A stretch of DNA of 64,000 bases from CP2-2F sp034436355 (GTDB lineage: Bacteria; Chloroflexota; Anaerolineae; Aggregatilineales; UBA2796). The position numbers were made by a program, and so were the translations under genes. Location of the stretch: contig DAOTVQ010000005.1 in assembly GCA_034436355.1 (NCBI GenBank), forward strand, positions 1 through 64,000, written 5' to 3'. Numbering within the stretch: the stretch's first letter is position 1; each line of letters opens with the position of its first letter. Below are positions 51,113 to 59,970 of this stretch, piece after piece. The notes beneath the pieces were generated by a model that was given only the letters and a program-made list of their open reading frames with translations, searched no databases and had not been told where the DNA came from.

Positions 51113-51300
51113 GGGAAGCTACCTTCGGTATTCAAAACTGCTCAAGGTGCCTGCCACACAGCACAGCACCATCGTAGATTATAGTGAAAAGTATGCCAGC
51201 TTGCCCTAAGCCCACGCTGCGAAAAACTGCCCAATGTTTATGCCGTTGCAACCTGAGAATGGCTGGGAATGAAGATTAACGCCATCTTGCGCGCTTCATG

Positions 51301-52110
51301 CTAAAGATTACTGGCATGTTGCGCGCTGAGGATGGTGTACAGCATAACGCCACAGGCGACTGCCAAATTGAGCGAATCGCCGCGCCCAAGCATCGGCAGG
51401 CGCACTAGGTCATGGCAAGCAGCCTGAAGGGCAGCGGGTAAGCCTTCACGCTCGCTGCCCATCAGCAGGATAAGTGGTTTGGTGTAATCGGCTGCTTCAT
51501 AATCTGTGCTAGCAGCACCAGAAGTGCCGATCAGCCGCGCCGCTGACGTAGCGAACCACGCCAGAAATTCGGCGTGTGTAGCGCGCACGATCTTCAGCGA
51601 GAAAATAGCGCCCATGCTGGCACGCACACTGCTCGGATCATGTGGATCGGCAGCGTTGCCCAGTAAGATGACCCCTTCCGCACCAACGGCATCGCACGTC
51701 CGCATGATTGTGCCGATGTTGCCTGGGTCTTGCGGTGCATCGAGGGCAACCCAACACAGCTTATCAGGCGAGAAGGTCACTTGTGGCAGCGGCAGCCAGT
51801 TTTGGCGCACAACGGCAGCCAGCCCGCTGGGATTTTCTTTTGTGGCGAGGCTCTCAAACACTTCGGCGGTCACCTCCAGCGTGCGGATGCCGCCTGCTTG
51901 CGCTTCTTCCACAACCTGCTGCCCAAAGGGACTGGTGAGCAGATCGGGTGCGTAGATGAGCGCCTCTAGCGGTGCGCGGAGCTGAACTGCCTCTGCCACA
52001 AGGCGAATGCCTTCAGCGAGGAACAGACCACTGCCTGCCCGCCCTTTGCGCTGGCGCAGCGCACGGTACGCCTTGATGGTGGCGTTGGCAGGGCTGCTGA
52101 TGCGCGTCAC
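51301..52110 (-). CDS. SpoU/TrmH-family RNA 2'-O-methyltransferase
   Basis: 269 residues from GTG 52110. SPOUT knot motifs are intact: motif 1 Asp-Pro-Gly-Asn-Ile-Gly-Thr-Ile-Met-Arg-Thr, motif 2 Leu-Met-Gly-Ser-Glu-Arg-Glu-Gly-Leu and motif 3 Gly-Asp-Ser-Leu-Asn-Leu-Ala-Val-Ala. An N-terminal RNA-binding part of about 100 residues matches the RlmB/TsnR-like group, which methylates ribose in rRNA or tRNA using SAM. It starts 3 bases after the HEAT-repeat gene and is the last gene of the minus-strand operon that also holds the HAD and Hsp70 genes. Confidence 0.92.
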   Translation of the reverse strand: MTRISSPANATIKAYRALRQRKGRAGSGLFLAEGIRLVAEAVQLRAPLEALIYAPDLLTSPFGQQVVEEAQAGGIRTLEVTAEVFESLATKENPSGLAAVVRQNWLPLPQVTFSPDKLCWVALDAPQDPGNIGTIMRTCDAVGAEGVILLGNAADPHDPSSVRASMGAIFSLKIVRATHAEFLAWFATSAARLIGTSGAASTDYEAADYTKPLILLMGSEREGLPAALQAACHDLVRLPMLGRGDSLNLAVACGVMLYTILSAQHASNL

Positions 52111-52113
52111 AGA

Positions 52114-53331
52114 TCAGCCATCCAGTGACGTGAAGTGTATGTCAACATCCGACCAATCATCGTCGCCCATGTGTGGCAGCGACAAGCCGTGCCGTGCCTT
52201 GTCATCTTTATCATAACGCGCCACTGTGCCGCTGCTGCGGTTGTTGACGATGTGCGTTGCCACTTCGCGCACTTCGATTAAATCGCTCGTCAAACCATCG
52301 CTCAGAAACGCCTCGCTCTGCTCAACCATCAAGTTGACAGCGACATGCAGGGCGTGCGCCTTTACCTCAGGCTCCGTTTCGCCGTAGTAAGCAGCCTCTA
52401 GCAATGCCTCTGCACGTGGATGGCGCATCCATGCCGCCAGCCAAACGGCAGCACGCCGCACCTCAGGCGCGGAATCGTGCAGAGACTCCTCGATAGCGTC
52501 TAAGATGGCATCACTGGCGTCGTCATCGGCAATTTCAATGCCCAAATAGTTGGTGGCATGGAACAAGCCGCGCAGCAAGGCAGCACACGCCGCACCTTGT
52601 GCCGCACGAATGGCGGCAGCCAACTCTGCCAAGCCATTTTCGCCGATCAGCTCTAGCAGTGTGAGCGCGGCAGCATACTGCACATCTGGCTCAGGATCAT
52701 TTAGGGCGCCACGCACTAGTGGCACGGCATCGGCGCTGCCGTTCGCGCCGAGTGCCTCGAGCGTTGCAGCGCGCACATCGGGATCAGTGGCGCGCAAGGC
52801 AGCGGCAAGGGCAGGCACGGCAGCGGAATCCTGACAATCGCGCAAGCCGTAGGCAGCCGCTGCACGCAGCAGGTCAGGCGCGCTATCCAGCGTTTCCGCC
52901 AACAGCCGAAACGCCTGAAGATCACGCATATCGCACAGGGCATAAATGGCGCCTTCGCGCACGCACAAATCAGGATCAGCAAGGGCTTGTCGCAGCAATG
53001 GCTCGGCGCTGAACCACGAGAAAGCGCCCAGATGTCGGGCAACACTGGCACGCGATGGCACTTCACCATCAGCCAGCACCGCGCTCATGATCAACCGTGC
53101 ATCGCGGTCAGCGCGCTTGCTAAGCATTTGTGCGGCATGATAGCGCACATAAAAATCTTCGTTGCGAAGTGCCGCCTCTGCCACTTCCAGCGAAATTTGC
53201 TCAGGCGGCAAGGCGTGCAGCAAGGTTGCCAGCCCGCGCAGCGAAAGGCGGCGTGCGCCGTGCGTGCTGTGCTTATTGGAAAGGCGCGGTTCACGTCCGC
53301 TGATCTGATCGGGTATATTGGATTCGCTCAC
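52114..53331 (-). CDS. HEAT-repeat protein
   Basis: 405 residues from GTG 53331, with GGAG 8 bases upstream; the longer frame from ATG 53379 overlaps the Hsp70 gene and has no ribosome site. About 9-10 HEAT/PBS-lyase-type helical repeats (about 30-350) show the usual Asp-x-x-x-Val-Arg-x-x-Ala spacing (for example Asp-Pro-Asp-Leu-Cys-Val-Arg-Glu-Gly-Ala and Asp-Pro-Asp-Val-Arg-Ala-Ala-Thr). The C-terminal 55 residues are acidic and may be disordered. No catalytic motif. Position between Hsp70 and SpoU genes suggests a scaffold or client adaptor of the Hsp70. Confidence 0.85.
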   Translation of the reverse strand: MSESNIPDQISGREPRLSNKHSTHGARRLSLRGLATLLHALPPEQISLEVAEAALRNEDFYVRYHAAQMLSKRADRDARLIMSAVLADGEVPSRASVARHLGAFSWFSAEPLLRQALADPDLCVREGAIYALCDMRDLQAFRLLAETLDSAPDLLRAAAAYGLRDCQDSAAVPALAAALRATDPDVRAATLEALGANGSADAVPLVRGALNDPEPDVQYAAALTLLELIGENGLAELAAAIRAAQGAACAALLRGLFHATNYLGIEIADDDASDAILDAIEESLHDSAPEVRRAAVWLAAWMRHPRAEALLEAAYYGETEPEVKAHALHVAVNLMVEQSEAFLSDGLTSDLIEVREVATHIVNNRSSGTVARYDKDDKARHGLSLPHMGDDDWSDVDIHFTSLDG

Positions 53332-53353
53332 CAAAGTATCTCCAAAGGCAGGC

Positions 53354-54955
53354 TCAGCGCAGCGCCACAATGAATACATCTTGCAAGAGTGTGCGGCGCG
53401 TTTTAAGGTCGGTCACGGTCACGTGCAGGCGTTTTTCAGCATCTACACTAAAGGCAGCACGAATGCGATCTTCGCCAAGCGTTGCAGGCGGATCAAGCGG
53501 CACGCAAATGGGCGGCGCGAATTCGTTCAACGCGATCACGCGGTTAGTCGCAGCATCAGCGCGTGCTAGGAACACAGGACGCCCGTCTTCATAGGCAATT
53601 TCGACCATCGCGGCGGATTCAGCGTCAATCATGCCGATCACAAACTCAAGCTCAGTCTGCCCATCGAAAGCAGCACCTAGCAGCACCTCATAGGGTGCGG
53701 CAGACGGATAGCGGCTGCCCATCGGGATAATTTCCTCATAGGCGTGCGCGCCTGTCTGCGGATCAAGATGGCGCAAGCCATAGCTGTTCACCAAAAAATC
53801 GTCAAGGCTAATGCCCTGCGCCGCTTCTAGCGCACCTTCCACCACAGCGGTGAACGGCTTGTCGGCGTAGAGTTCCGCTTTGCGGAAATATTGGTGCAAA
53901 GCGCGCCGCACAGATGGGATCAGCGCCGTGCCACCCACCAGCAGCACATGCTGAATATCTTCGGTGAAAATGCCTTCACGCCGTGCTTCGTGCATCACCT
54001 TGTCAATCAGGTGGCGCAGCGTGCTGAAAAAGCCGTGTTTATCAAGTTGGGCTTCCAGCATGGCGCGGGTAATCTGCACCTGATGGGCTGTGCCGTTCAC
54101 ACTAAAGGCGATTTGTGTCTCATCGGCTGAGGACAAAGCGATTTTCGCGGCTTCACAGGCGGTCAGCAGCGCGATAGTGTCATCACCGAGTGTTGCCGCG
54201 TCAAGGTTGGCAAGGGACAGCACTTCTGCCATCAGCCATTGATCAATATCGCTGCCACCAAGCAGCCTGCCGCCTTTGGCAATCACGCGGGCGGTGTGAT
54301 TGGCAGTTTCGCCACGCCGCAGCATGTTGAGCAAGCCACCAACGCGCTCACGGCGCTGCGGCAGTTGAATAAGCGATAGATCGAGCGTGCCGCCGCCGAA
54401 ATCGACGACGAGCAGCGGCGCACCCGGCGAACGCACCGCATAGCCAAGCGCTGCTGCTGTGGATTCGTCTACAACGCGGACGCGCTCTGCAGGGAAGCCA
54501 AGCGCTTCCAGCGTGTCGCGCAGCCAATCCAAATAGTGGTCAAAAGCAGCAATTGGCGCGGTAATCACCAATTGGTCAACCTCAGCGGCGGAAAATGGCA
54601 GCGCATCCCTGAGTGCAGTGAGAAAAGCGCGCCCTGCTTCACGATCACCCCAAGCCACTTCATCCAGCAGGCGCGGCGCAGGCACGGGTAAGGTAACCAC
54701 ACCGCGCTTAAAGTTGCGGAACAGCCGCCGATCACGACCTTGATCCAAGCCTGCGGCGCGCACAGCCTGCCCAACGATGAGATCAGGTTGCTTGCCATCC
54801 CGCACATAAAGCAGCGACGGGATCAGTGGTGGCAGCTCAGCGTTATCCATGCTAAGCGCGGGCAAATCCAGCAGGTCGGCGCGCCTGTCTGCCGCATTCC
54901 ACACTGCTAAAGCAGAGTTGGTTGTCCCAAAATCGAGTGCGAGTGTGTAGCCCAT
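53354..54955 (-). CDS. Hsp70-family (DnaK-like) protein without a full lid
   Basis: 533 residues; DnaK has about 640. Nucleotide-binding motifs are present: Leu-Asp-Phe-Gly-Thr-Thr-Asn-Ser at the N-terminus, Asp-Glu-Ser-Thr-Ala-Ala-Ala-Leu-Gly-Tyr, Val-Val-Asp-Phe-Gly-Gly-Gly-Thr-Leu-Asp and Leu-Leu-Val-Gly-Gly-Thr-Ala-Leu-Ile-Pro. A short substrate-like beta domain ends the protein (about 400-533), with no alpha-helical lid and no EEVD-like tail. It is thus an atypical Hsp70 rather than the housekeeping DnaK; no grpE or dnaJ is nearby. Its ATG shares a base with the stop of the HAD gene (TAATG), so translation is coupled. Confidence 0.88.
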   Translation of the reverse strand: MGYTLALDFGTTNSALAVWNAADRRADLLDLPALSMDNAELPPLIPSLLYVRDGKQPDLIVGQAVRAAGLDQGRDRRLFRNFKRGVVTLPVPAPRLLDEVAWGDREAGRAFLTALRDALPFSAAEVDQLVITAPIAAFDHYLDWLRDTLEALGFPAERVRVVDESTAAALGYAVRSPGAPLLVVDFGGGTLDLSLIQLPQRRERVGGLLNMLRRGETANHTARVIAKGGRLLGGSDIDQWLMAEVLSLANLDAATLGDDTIALLTACEAAKIALSSADETQIAFSVNGTAHQVQITRAMLEAQLDKHGFFSTLRHLIDKVMHEARREGIFTEDIQHVLLVGGTALIPSVRRALHQYFRKAELYADKPFTAVVEGALEAAQGISLDDFLVNSYGLRHLDPQTGAHAYEEIIPMGSRYPSAAPYEVLLGAAFDGQTELEFVIGMIDAESAAMVEIAYEDGRPVFLARADAATNRVIALNEFAPPICVPLDPPATLGEDRIRAAFSVDAEKRLHVTVTDLKTRRTLLQDVFIVALR

Positions 54956-55806
54956 TAGCTGCTCACTGTGAAGGTGCTATCAAAAGCGCTGCGAAGAGAG
55001 TCATTCAGCTTAACTGCCTCAGGATTGCGGCAAAGCGCCAAGCCGCGTGCCAACACATCAGCGTGTGGTGTGCCGCGCAAAGCTGCCGCGCCTGCCTCGC
55101 CAATGGCAATTGGCAGGATGGGCGCAAGGCTGTTGGCGATAACGAAGGCTTCTGCGCCGCGTTCGACCTTCTCACGGCGCGCCACACCGCCAAAACCAAC
55201 AAACAGATCAACCACAGGGCGCGTGTGCATATCGCTAACGCCATCGCCGATGAACAGTTTGCGTCCCCACATTCCGCGAGAGAGGTCACGCACAATATCA
55301 GGCTTGCCGGCAGAGATCGTCAGCGGTCCGTGTTCATAGGCAAGGTAAGAAGCACCGCCAACCGCCGTTTGATCGTAGTATTTCCACCAGGCGCCGCTCA
55401 GTTCGTTGAATTCTAGTTCCACAGCGCGCACATGCTGCGGCGGAATGCCAAGCCGTGCGCCAAGTCCGCGCACAGGTGCTGCCAAACCGCCGCTGATGAT
55501 AAACACACGCTTGCCCAGATATAGCAGCGCAGCAATAACTGCCTGCGCGTCTGGCACAAGGGTATCCCAGTAGAGCTGCTCAATAGCGGCAAGTTGGGCG
55601 CGGGTTGGGCGGATAGCCTGTAAGCGCTTGCCATAGACTTCGGCAAGGTCAAGGTCGCCATCCATCGCCTTCTGAGTCAACAAGCCAACGCGCAAATCTT
55701 TGCCCTTCATGCGCGCTAATTCATCTACACCTTCAATGGCAGATAGGGTGCTGTCGCAGTCGAAAAAGATCAGGTCAAAGCTCGTCCAACGGGTGTTGGT
55801 TGCCAC
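54955..55806 (-). CDS. HAD-family phosphatase (SerB-like)
   Basis: 283 residues from GTG 55806, chosen for GAGGA 8 bases upstream; a longer frame reaches 55851. The HAD motifs are Phe-Phe-Asp-Cys-Asp-Ser-Thr (motif I, both Asp), Ile-Ile-Ser-Gly-Gly (motif II), a Lys in Ala-Gly-Lys-Pro (motif III) and Gly-Asp-Gly-Val-Ser-Asp (motif IV). Asp-x-Asp-Ser-Thr with a helical cap after motif I is typical of phosphoserine phosphatase-like enzymes. The C-terminal 70 residues are an addition not found in SerB. It may act on phosphoserine or another small phosphate ester, and leads the Hsp70/HEAT/SpoU gene set. Confidence 0.85.
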   Translation of the reverse strand: MATNTRWTSFDLIFFDCDSTLSAIEGVDELARMKGKDLRVGLLTQKAMDGDLDLAEVYGKRLQAIRPTRAQLAAIEQLYWDTLVPDAQAVIAALLYLGKRVFIISGGLAAPVRGLGARLGIPPQHVRAVELEFNELSGAWWKYYDQTAVGGASYLAYEHGPLTISAGKPDIVRDLSRGMWGRKLFIGDGVSDMHTRPVVDLFVGFGGVARREKVERGAEAFVIANSLAPILPIAIGEAGAAALRGTPHADVLARGLALCRNPEAVKLNDSLRSAFDSTFTVSS

Positions 55807-55892
55807 TGCACTTATCCTCATGCGTTTGCGGAAGTTATGCGTATGCTGCACGCACTATTGTACTCGATTTTTGGGTGGAGGGTGTAAAGTGG

Positions 55893-57641
55893 CTAGGTGT
55901 TGATCAGCCCCACCACACGATACATGCTCAATGCTTCTTCATGTGGCTCTAGGGCGCGGCGCGGTGTGGCGGGTTCTACCTGAATATAACGCCCAATGCG
56001 TTCATAGGTTGCGGCGCTGATGACAACCGCGCTGCCGGCTGCCAACTCTTGCAGATATTTGGCGGTTTGCACAGTGGTGCCAATGGCAGTGAACTCTTTA
56101 CGGCGTGGGCTGCCAACGTTACCAAGCACCGATAAGCCGCTGTGAACGCCAATGCCATATTCAAGGCAGTAATCAGGCGGCAATGCCGCGTGCAACACCC
56201 GCACATCTTCCAGCAGTTTCAGCGCAGCCTTCACCGCTTGCAAGGCGTGATCCTCGGATGGGTTAAATTGCGTGTTGAACAAGCCAACTGCCGCGTCGCC
56301 CATATACTTATCCACAATGCCACCGAAGGCCTCGATAGCACCACTGCTCACCGCCAGATATTGGTTGATGACCAGCATGAGTTCTTCCGGCGGCAGTTGC
56401 TCACTGAACGCAGTGAAGCCGCGCACATCACAGAAAAGCACGCTGATCTCGCGTTCTACACCGCTTAGTTCCAGCTCATCAATTGCCTGAATACTATCGG
56501 CAGCGGGCAAATAGCGGCGCACTGCGTTGAGTGTTGCCTGCTGCTGCTTGAGTATAGTTAGATCGTCTAGCACAATGGCAACGCCCTGTGTGGATTGCGA
56601 TTCATCACGGAAAGGGCTGAGGCGCAGCGTGAGGTTAATCTGCCCGCGTCGCGCCAGAACAGGCTCAACTTCAATCGTTTGTTCGAGGTTGTGTGTGCGG
56701 ACTTCCGCCACCAGTTGCTGAAAGCCTTCGTAGAGCGTTGGCAGCACTGCCCAGAGCGGCTTCCCTTGTGTATACTGACGTTCAATATCCAAAATGCGCG
56801 CCGCCGCCTCGTTGATGAGCATGATCACATCGTGATCATCAGCGGTAATCACACCGCTAGCAATCGAGGCAAACACATTGTCCATAAAATCGCGGATAGC
56901 GGTCACTTCAGCAAGGGCAGCGCGTACGTCATCGAAGAGGCGCGCATTTTCAATGGCGATGGCAGCCTGATTAGCAAACGCCGAGACAAGACGCTGATCC
57001 TGATCGGTGAACACCGCGTGCATAGCACGGTTATCTACATAAATGGCGCCGATAACCTGCCCTTTCAGCTTGAGCGGTACGCACAGCAGACTCCGCAAGC
57101 GCAGGTCAAAAACGCTCTCGGCATCGGCAAAGCGCGGATCATCTTGCGCGTTTGTGGTTAGGATCGGCATACCCTCTTCGACCACACCCTGAATAACCGT
57201 GCGGCTAATATTCATCTCCTCAGCTTCCAGATCACTTTGGTTGATCTTGCGCGCCACGCTGATCTCGAATTGACCACTCTTATAGTTTTGCAGCATGATG
57301 AAGCCGCGCTCAGCGTTGGTGAGTGTGATCACGGTATCAATCACGTCATTCAGAACCTGATCGAGGCGCAGCTTGGAGTTGATCACCTGTGCCGTGCGAG
57401 CCAGCTGGCGCAACTGCTGCAACTCAACGCCGCTATCGGAAGCAAGCTGCGAAAATGCGTATAGATCAGCACTTACTTTTTCAAGGTTCTGCAGCGGTTC
57501 GATGGGCAGATCTATTTCGCGCTGGGCAAGCAGTTCGCGCTGGGTGTGGAGTGCTTGAGCAAGATCAGCAGTGAGGCGGTGCAGCCGTTGTAGCTTTTGG
57601 CGTACAGATTCCTGTTTTTCACGGTTAATTGGTGTCGTCAT
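55893..57641 (-). CDS. GAF-PAS class III nucleotide cyclase, C1-like half (metal Asp pair kept, transition-state Asn/Arg lost)
   Basis: 582 residues from ATG 57641, 4 bases after the stop of the upstream cyclase; upstream in-frame starts overlap that gene. A coiled N-terminus, a GAF domain (about 85-240), a PAS domain (about 255-370) and a class III cyclase domain (about 395-560) follow in order. In the cyclase both metal Asp are present (Asp405 in Phe-Cys-Asp-Val-Arg; Asp449 in Tyr-Met-Gly-Asp), as is Lys445. The Asn and Arg that stabilise the transition state are replaced: Gln525 and Tyr529 in Val-Gln-Thr-Ala-Lys-Tyr. This matches the C1 half of mammalian adenylyl cyclases. On its own it should be inactive; with the upstream partner it could form one active site. 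Confidence 0.88.
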   Translation of the reverse strand: MTTPINREKQESVRQKLQRLHRLTADLAQALHTQRELLAQREIDLPIEPLQNLEKVSADLYAFSQLASDSGVELQQLRQLARTAQVINSKLRLDQVLNDVIDTVITLTNAERGFIMLQNYKSGQFEISVARKINQSDLEAEEMNISRTVIQGVVEEGMPILTTNAQDDPRFADAESVFDLRLRSLLCVPLKLKGQVIGAIYVDNRAMHAVFTDQDQRLVSAFANQAAIAIENARLFDDVRAALAEVTAIRDFMDNVFASIASGVITADDHDVIMLINEAAARILDIERQYTQGKPLWAVLPTLYEGFQQLVAEVRTHNLEQTIEVEPVLARRGQINLTLRLSPFRDESQSTQGVAIVLDDLTILKQQQATLNAVRRYLPAADSIQAIDELELSGVEREISVLFCDVRGFTAFSEQLPPEELMLVINQYLAVSSGAIEAFGGIVDKYMGDAAVGLFNTQFNPSEDHALQAVKAALKLLEDVRVLHAALPPDYCLEYGIGVHSGLSVLGNVGSPRRKEFTAIGTTVQTAKYLQELAAGSAVVISAATYERIGRYIQVEPATPRRALEPHEEALSMYRVVGLINT

Positions 57642-57645
57642 AGGG

Positions 57646-59403
57646 CTAGGCATCCTCACGATAGAAGCGGTAAACCTGCAAAGGCTCACGCCGATTCTTG
57701 ACAAAAAGTTGTTCTCGGCTGCGGAGTGTGAGGCGTGGAATCTGGCTGAGGACGGCAGCGCAGGCTTGATAGGTTGCTTCACTGATCACAATCTCGCCAT
57801 CTTGGGCGTTTTCCAGCAAGCGGTGCGCCGAATTGATTGAGTCGCCAACGGCGGTGAATTCACGGCGGGTCGTGCTGCCAACGTTACCAAGCGTTGCGAT
57901 GCCCGTGTTGATGCCAATACGGAAATAGCGCACGCCGACCGGTTCGCCAAACTGTGCATAGAGCGCACGGAAATCATTCGCCATATCGAGGGCAGCCAAC
58001 ACAGCGCGCAATGCGTGATCGTCACTTGGGTTTAACTGTGTGTTGAATAAGCCGAGAATCTCATTCGCCATGTATTTATCTATGATGCCACTACGCTGTG
58101 TGATCGCATCAGCAGCAACAGTTAGGTAGCGATTGAGATACGCCATCAGTTCACGCGGCGTTAGATGCTGTGGAAAGCGCTTAAAGTTACGCACATCCAC
58201 AAATAGCGCTGTGACAATGCGCCGTTCACCACCTAAGCCAAGCGCTTCAATGCTGCGGATGTTATCCACCATTGCCGGCGTCAGGTAGCGCCGCACGGTG
58301 TTCAGTTGGTTTTCGCGCTGCTTCTGTTCGGTGAGATCGTCCACCACAATTGCCACACCTTCGGTTTGCCCTTCGGCGTTCCGCAGCGGACTCAAGCTGA
58401 TGCTTAGGCTTAGCGTACCTTTGCCTGCCACTTCAACTTCGACCTCAACAGACTCGGACATGCCGTCCTCACGAATAGCCTGAAGTGTCTCGGCAGGGAT
58501 TAATTCCCACACTTGCCAAAGTCGTTTGCCAAGGCAGGCTTCTGCCTCAAGGTTCAAAGTGCGGCAGGCAGCAGGATTCATCGTGGTGATGCAATCTTGG
58601 GCATCTGTGGTGATGACACCGCTGGCAATTGAAGCGAAGACGTTGCTCAGCAAGTTACGCATGGCAGTGATGTTGGCAAGGTTAGCACGCAGTGTTTCGT
58701 AAAGGCGTGCATTTTCGATGGCAACTGCGGATTGGTTAGCAAAGTTTTGCAGCAGTTGCAGCTCTTGTTCAGCAAACATGCCCGTCTTAACGCGGTTATC
58801 GGCATAAATGACGCCGGTGACTGTCTCTTTAAGCAGCAGCGGCACACACACAATGCTGCGAAGCCCGTGCCGAATAATGCTCTGCTGCGAGTCGAAGCGC
58901 TCATCGGCACCGGCATCCGTTGTGATGATTGGGACACCTGTCCGCGCCACATCTGCCACAATGGTGCGGCTGATGATGAATTCATTCTCCATCAGGGTGC
59001 GGTGTTCAATGTTGCGCGCAATGGTGAACTCTAGTTCGCCGCTGTGTGGGTTATGCAGCATCAGGTAGCCGCGTTCGGCACGCGTTAGCGCGATGACGGT
59101 GTCCATCACTTCGTTTAGCACATCGTTCAGGTCAAGCGTAGAGTTAATCAGCTCAGCCATGCGCCCTAATTCGCGCAAACGGTTGACTTCACGGGCGGCT
59201 TCTTCATAGGTATTGAGAGAGGCTTCTAGATCAGTGCGCGCTTGCTGAATGCCATTCAGCGTGCCAGGTGGCAGGCTCATGCCGCGCCGCTGCAAAACGG
59301 CGCGCTGCTGGCGGAACTGCCCTTCAAGCACATCAAGCGCTTTGATCAGGCGCTGAAGTTCGAGTGTCTCGGTGGTACGAACGGTGCTGGTTGCTTCCGA
59401 CAT
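57646..59403 (-). CDS. GAF-PAS class III nucleotide cyclase, C2-like half (second metal Asp lost, Asn/Arg kept)
   Basis: 585 residues from ATG 59403; a TTG at 59418 in frame is less likely. The architecture is the same as the downstream gene: coiled N-terminus, GAF (about 90-240), PAS (about 255-370), cyclase domain (about 395-560). The first metal Asp (Asp403, Val-Asp-Val-Arg) remains, but the second is Asn447 in Tyr-Met-Ala-Asn. Lys443, Thr517, Asn524 and Arg528 (Ile-Asn-Ser-Ala-His-Arg), which bind adenine and the transition state, are all present. This is the complement of the neighbour's losses. A -10 TATACT lies on the minus strand at 59440-59435. The pair is coupled by a 4-base gap. 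The GAF ligands are unknown. Confidence 0.88.
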   Translation of the reverse strand: MSEATSTVRTTETLELQRLIKALDVLEGQFRQQRAVLQRRGMSLPPGTLNGIQQARTDLEASLNTYEEAAREVNRLRELGRMAELINSTLDLNDVLNEVMDTVIALTRAERGYLMLHNPHSGELEFTIARNIEHRTLMENEFIISRTIVADVARTGVPIITTDAGADERFDSQQSIIRHGLRSIVCVPLLLKETVTGVIYADNRVKTGMFAEQELQLLQNFANQSAVAIENARLYETLRANLANITAMRNLLSNVFASIASGVITTDAQDCITTMNPAACRTLNLEAEACLGKRLWQVWELIPAETLQAIREDGMSESVEVEVEVAGKGTLSLSISLSPLRNAEGQTEGVAIVVDDLTEQKQRENQLNTVRRYLTPAMVDNIRSIEALGLGGERRIVTALFVDVRNFKRFPQHLTPRELMAYLNRYLTVAADAITQRSGIIDKYMANEILGLFNTQLNPSDDHALRAVLAALDMANDFRALYAQFGEPVGVRYFRIGINTGIATLGNVGSTTRREFTAVGDSINSAHRLLENAQDGEIVISEATYQACAAVLSQIPRLTLRSREQLFVKNRREPLQVYRFYREDA

Positions 59404-59470
59404 GGTCTGCCAATCCAAAGTTTGATAGGTTCACAGTATAGCACAATTTTGGGTCAGACGGGGTCACTTA

Positions 59471-59491
59471 AGACCTCTTCAGCAGAGGTCT
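59471..59491. promoter_or_regulatory. Perfect 8-bp dyad upstream of the cyclase pair
   Basis: AGACCTCT (59471-59478), 5-base centre, AGAGGTCT (59484-59491). It lies about 30 bases upstream of the minus-strand -10 at 59435-59440, so it could be an activator or repressor site for the cyclase operon. Confidence 0.4.
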
Positions 59492-59685
59492 ATCCCGTCC
59501 ACCTATTGTGTTGCTTTCATTAAACCATTGCAGGCGTTTGTTTTATACGTCTTTACTAACTTTTTATGCGAATTTGCAGCGTTTTTACGCAAAATGCACA
59601 CAAGCCTACAGTAATATACATTCAGTAAAGCTGTGCAGAGCGCGCATAGCACAACTGCCCTAAGAAAAGTGAGCTGCCTGTTCAG

Positions 59686-59730
59686 AACTTGGAAAAATGG
59701 TTTTAACACCCTTCAACTTTCCAAGTTTTT
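59686..59730 (+). terminator. Terminator-like hairpin with T-tract, no gene before it
   Basis: AACTTGGAAA (59686-59695) pairs with TTTCCAAGTT (59718-59727) across a 22-base loop and is followed by TTT. There is no plus-strand gene upstream, so it may end a small untranslated RNA. Confidence 0.4.
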
Positions 59731-59970
59731 AGCAAGCTGCTCTACCATTCGAAAGGAGAAGCGCCGATAAGCAACGCTAGAGAACATTAGCCACACACAC
59801 ATCGTGCTAGGGCAGTGCGCCTCAACTCATCCTTGCCCCACTAAAAGCCCTTGATCGGCTAACGTTTGCGGCTCAGCGCTTAAGTCAGCGGCGTTTAGAC
59901 CACCCATTCTAGTGTTCCTAGAGTCTCAGGCTCACAGGATAATCTCTAAACCTACGCAGGAGTCAATTCC

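Larger units (their letters stand above)
59404..59970. other. Long AT-rich divergent intergenic region with two dyads
   Basis: About 565 bases without a convincing gene. Contents: the cyclase -10 (59435-59440), a perfect hairpin AGACCTCT-TCAGC-AGAGGTCT (59471-59491), an AT-rich stretch (59520-59620), and a terminator-like hairpin (59686-59727). The open frame at 59503-59709 (minus) has no ribosome site and looks non-coding. GAAAGGAGAA at 59751-59760 resembles a ribosome site but no start codon follows. Confidence 0.5.

Noticed and set aside
59503..59709. 68-codon open frame on the minus strand
   Set aside because: No ribosome site, and it crosses the terminator-like hairpin; probably non-coding.
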